From Tyzzerella sp. UBA1042 (GTDB lineage: Bacteria > Bacillota > Clostridia > Lachnospirales > Anaerotignaceae): 34,122 nucleotides of DNA. This document shows, one piece after another, positions 31,921 through 34,122 of this stretch (position 1 is the stretch's first letter; each line of letters opens with the position of its first letter). Under the pieces are notes generated by a model. The model did not search any database. It worked only from the letters and a program-made list of their open reading frames with translations, and was not told the DNA's origin. The position numbers were made by a program, and so were the translations under genes. The DNA lies in NCBI GenBank assembly GCA_002316675.1, contig DCDZ01000056.1, positions 1,160 to 35,281 of the forward strand, written 5' to 3'.

Positions 31921-33222
31921 TTATTCAGCCTTAGAATCTGTTAAAACGGCTGTGTCATCGATCAGCTTCATTGCGGCTCTTACAAGCATATCCTGTTCCA
32001 GCGCTTCTCTATCGTCTTCTTTGATCATTTCCAGCATGGTTTTGCCGTCAATGCCGTAGCTTTCACCATATTTACAAATTTCCGCATCCAGATCTTCTTT
32101 CGGAATCACCAGACCCTCTTCCTTTGCAATGGTTTCCAGCATCAATCTTGCGTTCACGCTCTTTACGCTGGTTTCTTTGAAGTTTCCCTTCATTTCCTCG
32201 GGGGTTGTACCCATATACTGGCAATACATATCTAAGGTCAAACCCTGACGAACGATGTTATCTTCAAATTCCTTCAGCATACTGTTGATTTTGTTGTCAT
32301 ACATAACCTGAGGTACTTCCATTTCGCAGTTTGCAACTGCAATATCCAGAAGCTTATCGCCCTGAATCTGTTTTGCATTTTCTTCTTTCTCCTTTGCAAG
32401 CTTCTCCCGAATGCTTGCTTTGTATTCATCCAAAGTGGAAAATTCGGAAACATCCTCTGCAAAAGCATCATCCAATGCAGGCAACTCTTTTTTTGTAATG
32501 CCTTTGATTTCAATGGCAAATACAGCGTCCTTGCCTGCCAATTCCTCAGAATGATACTGCTCGGGAAACTTCACGCTAATATCAAATTTTTCACCCAAGG
32601 AATGACCCACAAGTTGTTCCTCAAAGCCGGGAATAAAGGAGTTGCTGCCCAATTCCAAATCATGCTCATCCGCCTGCCCGCCTTCAAAAGAAACACCGTC
32701 CACAGAGCCTGCATAGCTGATTTTTACAATATCGCCCATTTCCGCCGGTTTATCCGTTACTTCGATGGTTCTTGCATTTTTTGTCTGAACCTGCTTTAAT
32801 TCAGCCAACACCTCTTCTTCCGTCACCTCAGCTTCAACCTTCTCTACGGAAAGGCCCTTATACTGGCCCAATTTTACTTCAGGCTTAATGGTAACATCAA
32901 TCAGAAATTTTGCACCCTTATCGGAGCCGATATATTCAACATCTAGGGTAGGCGCGGAAACCACGTCCAAGCCCAGTTCCTTAACCGCTGCTGTGTATTC
33001 TTCGGGGAAAATATGGTTTACGGCGTCTTCGTAGAAAAAGCTTTCTCCATACTGTGCTTCAATCAACTTTCTGGGTACTCTGCCCTTTCTGAAGCCGGGA
33101 ATAGAAATCTGATTTTTATGCTTGTTATAAGCAAAAGCCATACCTTTTTCTAATACTTCTGCATTTACTTCAAAAGAAAACTTTACTTCTGTTTTTTCCT
33201 TACTCAACAATGTTGCGTTCAT
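31921..33222 (-). CDS. tig: Trigger factor
   Basis: A 433-residue ribosome-bound chaperone with prolyl isomerase activity. The ribosome-binding loop is IPGFRKGRVPRK (about residues 40-51), followed by a central FKBP-type domain (about 155-240) and a helical C-terminal domain. The frame is open to 33276, but AAGGAGG eight to nine bases before the ATG at 33222 and the start MNATLLSKEKTEVKF, equal to the family N-terminus, fix the start. It is the first gene of tig-clpP-clpX and has its own promoter. Confidence 0.96.
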   Translation of the reverse strand: MNATLLSKEKTEVKFSFEVNAEVLEKGMAFAYNKHKNQISIPGFRKGRVPRKLIEAQYGESFFYEDAVNHIFPEEYTAAVKELGLDVVSAPTLDVEYIGSDKGAKFLIDVTIKPEVKLGQYKGLSVEKVEAEVTEEEVLAELKQVQTKNARTIEVTDKPAEMGDIVKISYAGSVDGVSFEGGQADEHDLELGSNSFIPGFEEQLVGHSLGEKFDISVKFPEQYHSEELAGKDAVFAIEIKGITKKELPALDDAFAEDVSEFSTLDEYKASIREKLAKEKEENAKQIQGDKLLDIAVANCEMEVPQVMYDNKINSMLKEFEDNIVRQGLTLDMYCQYMGTTPEEMKGNFKETSVKSVNARLMLETIAKEEGLVIPKEDLDAEICKYGESYGIDGKTMLEMIKEDDREALEQDMLVRAAMKLIDDTAVLTDSKAE

Positions 33223-33329
33223 GTGGAAGTTCCTCCTTAAAAATTTGTTTCTATGACAACCAAACTTTTGTCTCAATCAAACTGTCATCACTCAAAATGT
33301 TCCTATCTAAAACTGAACAATCAAAGGTT

Positions 33330-33335
33330 ATTATA
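33330..33335 (-). promoter_or_regulatory. Extended -10 promoter candidate for tig
   Basis: TGATATAAT on the minus strand is a perfect TATAAT with a TGn extension, about 105 bases before the tig start. No matching -35 is seen. Confidence 0.55.
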
Positions 33336-33402
33336 TCACACGGTATTTTGAAAATCTACTATAAAATTTAAAAAAAACCTTTGTTTTAGCCAAAAAACCT
33401 TA

Positions 33403-33684
33403 CTAAAACACTTCAAATTCCTCAGAAATCATTTCCGCATCTGTGTTTTGCTCCATAAAACGTAAAACGTGCTGTATGATGCTGTCTGCCTGCCTTTTTT
33501 CATTGGTTACGCAGGCAAACCCGATGACAATGATTTTATGCTGATCCTGACAATCCACTTCTGCAACAGAAACATTAAACTTGTGCTTCGTTTTTTCTAC
33601 AAGGCTTTTCACAATCATGCGCTTCTCCTTCAAAGAAGTAACCCAATTGGCATGAAACGTCACCTCACAGCTTCCAATAAGCAT
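33403..33684 (-). CDS. DUF503 family protein (YlxP-like)
   Basis: A 93-residue protein of the DUF503 family, to which Bacillus YlxP belongs. Conserved segments are the N-terminal strand with LKEKRMIVKSLVEKTK (about residues 18-33), FNVSVAEVDCQDQHK and the central GFACVTNE. Family members are small ferredoxin-like-fold proteins often near ribosome-assembly genes; one role suggested is with RbfA, but no reaction is established. GGAGGG lies seven bases before the ATG. A weak stem (GTTTTAG/CTAAAAC) with a T-run follows the gene at about 33370-33410. Confidence 0.9.
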   Translation of the reverse strand: MLIGSCEVTFHANWVTSLKEKRMIVKSLVEKTKHKFNVSVAEVDCQDQHKIIVIGFACVTNEKRQADSIIQHVLRFMEQNTDAEMISEEFEVF

Positions 33685-33765
33685 AGAAGCCCTCCTTTCT
33701 TATGTAGGAAAAGGATGCCTGTTAAGGCTTCGCCCCTCGATGCACTTTTATTTTGCTAAGGGAAT

Positions 33766-33970
33766 TTAATCAAACAGGCTGAGCTGTACGGGGCCGCTTT
33801 TCTTATGGACCTCACGGTTTAACCAACTCATATAGTCAGAGGAAATGTGATATTTTTCTCTTATTCTTCCTACTCTTTCATAGGTACAGGCCATACTGCA
33901 GGAAATTGGCATCAATTTTTTGGGGCTTTCTATACAATTTCCCCCTATTCCCGCAAGCTTCCTTCGTCAT
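33766..33970 (-). pseudogene. Possible small gene with a frameshift, upstream of the DUF503 gene
   Basis: One frame starts at an ATG (33970) with MTKEACGNRGKLYRKP and runs 30 codons to a stop at 33878. A second frame overlaps it from about 33894 and ends at 33766 with YERVGRIREKYHISSDYM and SGPVQLSLFD. A one-base shift near 33880 would join them into a protein of about 67 residues. AGAGGAG lies 12 bases before the ATG and a promoter candidate is just upstream. It matches no family I can name, and could be chance, a disrupted gene, or a sequencing error. It fills most of the 410-base gap before the tRNA. Confidence 0.3.
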
Positions 33971-33996
33971 TTCCAGCTATGGCTCCTCTAAATACC

Positions 33997-34025
33997 ATAG
34001 TACCATTTCTTGCTGCATTACGCAA
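33997..34025 (-). promoter_or_regulatory. Promoter candidate upstream of the small ORF and DUF503 gene
   Basis: TTGCGT (34020-34025) and TACTAT (33997-34002) are 17 bases apart on the minus strand. The -35 is weak, the -10 good. Confidence 0.45.
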
Positions 34026-34057
34026 ACAAATAGAGCCCTTCTATGAAAACTTCAATT

Positions 34058-34088
34058 AAAAAATCGGCCTTGATTTCTCAAAACCGAT
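34058..34088 (-). terminator. Terminator after the tRNA
   Basis: On the minus strand ATCGGTTTTGA pairs with TCAAGGCCGAT (two G-T pairs) around GAAA and runs into TTTTT. It begins seven bases past the tRNA 3' end. Confidence 0.85.
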
Positions 34089-34094
34089 CACAGC

Positions 34095-34122
34095 AGCGCG
34101 AGACGAGATTCGAACTCGCGAC
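34095..34122 (-). tRNA. 3' end of a tRNA gene, rest outside the window
   Basis: Read on the minus strand, a T arm is seen with stem GCGAG/CTCGT and loop TTCGAAT, followed by a 7-base acceptor strand CTCGCGC. The next base, the discriminator, would be U, and the following bases are GCTG, so CCA is not encoded. The anticodon is beyond the window edge, so the amino acid is unknown. Confidence 0.8.

Noticed and set aside
33847..34059. 70-codon plus-strand ORF next to the tRNA
   Set aside because: Runs into the tRNA terminator region and opposes the promoter and small minus-strand frames; aromatic-rich shadow-like translation.
1..34122. CRISPR array, rRNA operon, prophage or toxin-antitoxin system
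   Set aside because: No regularly spaced direct repeats, no rRNA sequence, no phage structural or integrase genes and no paired small toxin-antitoxin ORFs were seen.

Overview
The window looks like a chromosomal segment of a low-to-mid GC, anaerobic Gram-positive bacterium of the class Clostridia, most likely Lachnospirales. This rests on Firmicutes-type gene orders (rplU-prp-rpmA-obg; pgsA-cinA-recA-recX; tig-clpP-clpX), an L27 with a cleavable N-terminal extension next to its Prp protease, a ymfF/ymfH M16 pair, a GAAC-N4-GTTC LexA box and a ZTP riboswitch in front of fhs. Species cannot be named from the sequence. Almost every gene is on the minus strand, so transcription runs from high to low coordinates.

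Layout from low to high coordinates: the N-terminal part of an ABC-F ATPase (cut by the window edge) below lgt; a two-gene M16 peptidase pair; a membrane-bound GGDEF protein; obg, rpmA, prp and rplU with a near-consensus promoter and a probable L21 leader; a 920-residue TPR protein and recX; recA, a DMT transporter and cinA; an array of hairpins; pgsA, rimO, folD and fhs under a ZTP riboswitch; ftsK with a possible 36-residue ORF overlapping its end; a plus-strand DUF2148 ferredoxin-domain gene; a GNAT acetyltransferase and a second DMT transporter; a catabolic-type threonine ammonia-lyase; a transposon-derived cassette; clpX, clpP and tig; a DUF503 gene; and the 3' end of a tRNA at the right edge.

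Most of the region is conserved housekeeping. One-carbon genes fhs and folD share a probable transcript with rimO and pgsA and are controlled by ZTP. recA has its own promoter inside the end of the upstream transporter gene, with a LexA box on its start site. Trigger factor, ClpP and ClpX form a protein folding and degradation group.

The clearest accessory feature is a 1.8-kb element at about 28075-29898. It has 19-bp inverted ends resembling those of IS231 (IS4 family), sits in a GGG-N5-CCC target, and has split the intrinsic terminator of clpX. It keeps only the decayed C-terminal end of an IS4-type transposase and carries one intact passenger gene for a membrane-anchored YfjL-like protein. 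This matches the plan of the IS231-derived mobile insertion cassettes known from Bacillus. Other points of interest are a run of about nine consecutive hairpins between pgsA and cinA, mutually exclusive hairpins before obg and after rpmA, the unannotated small ORF at the end of ftsK, and a probable frameshifted small gene before the DUF503 gene.
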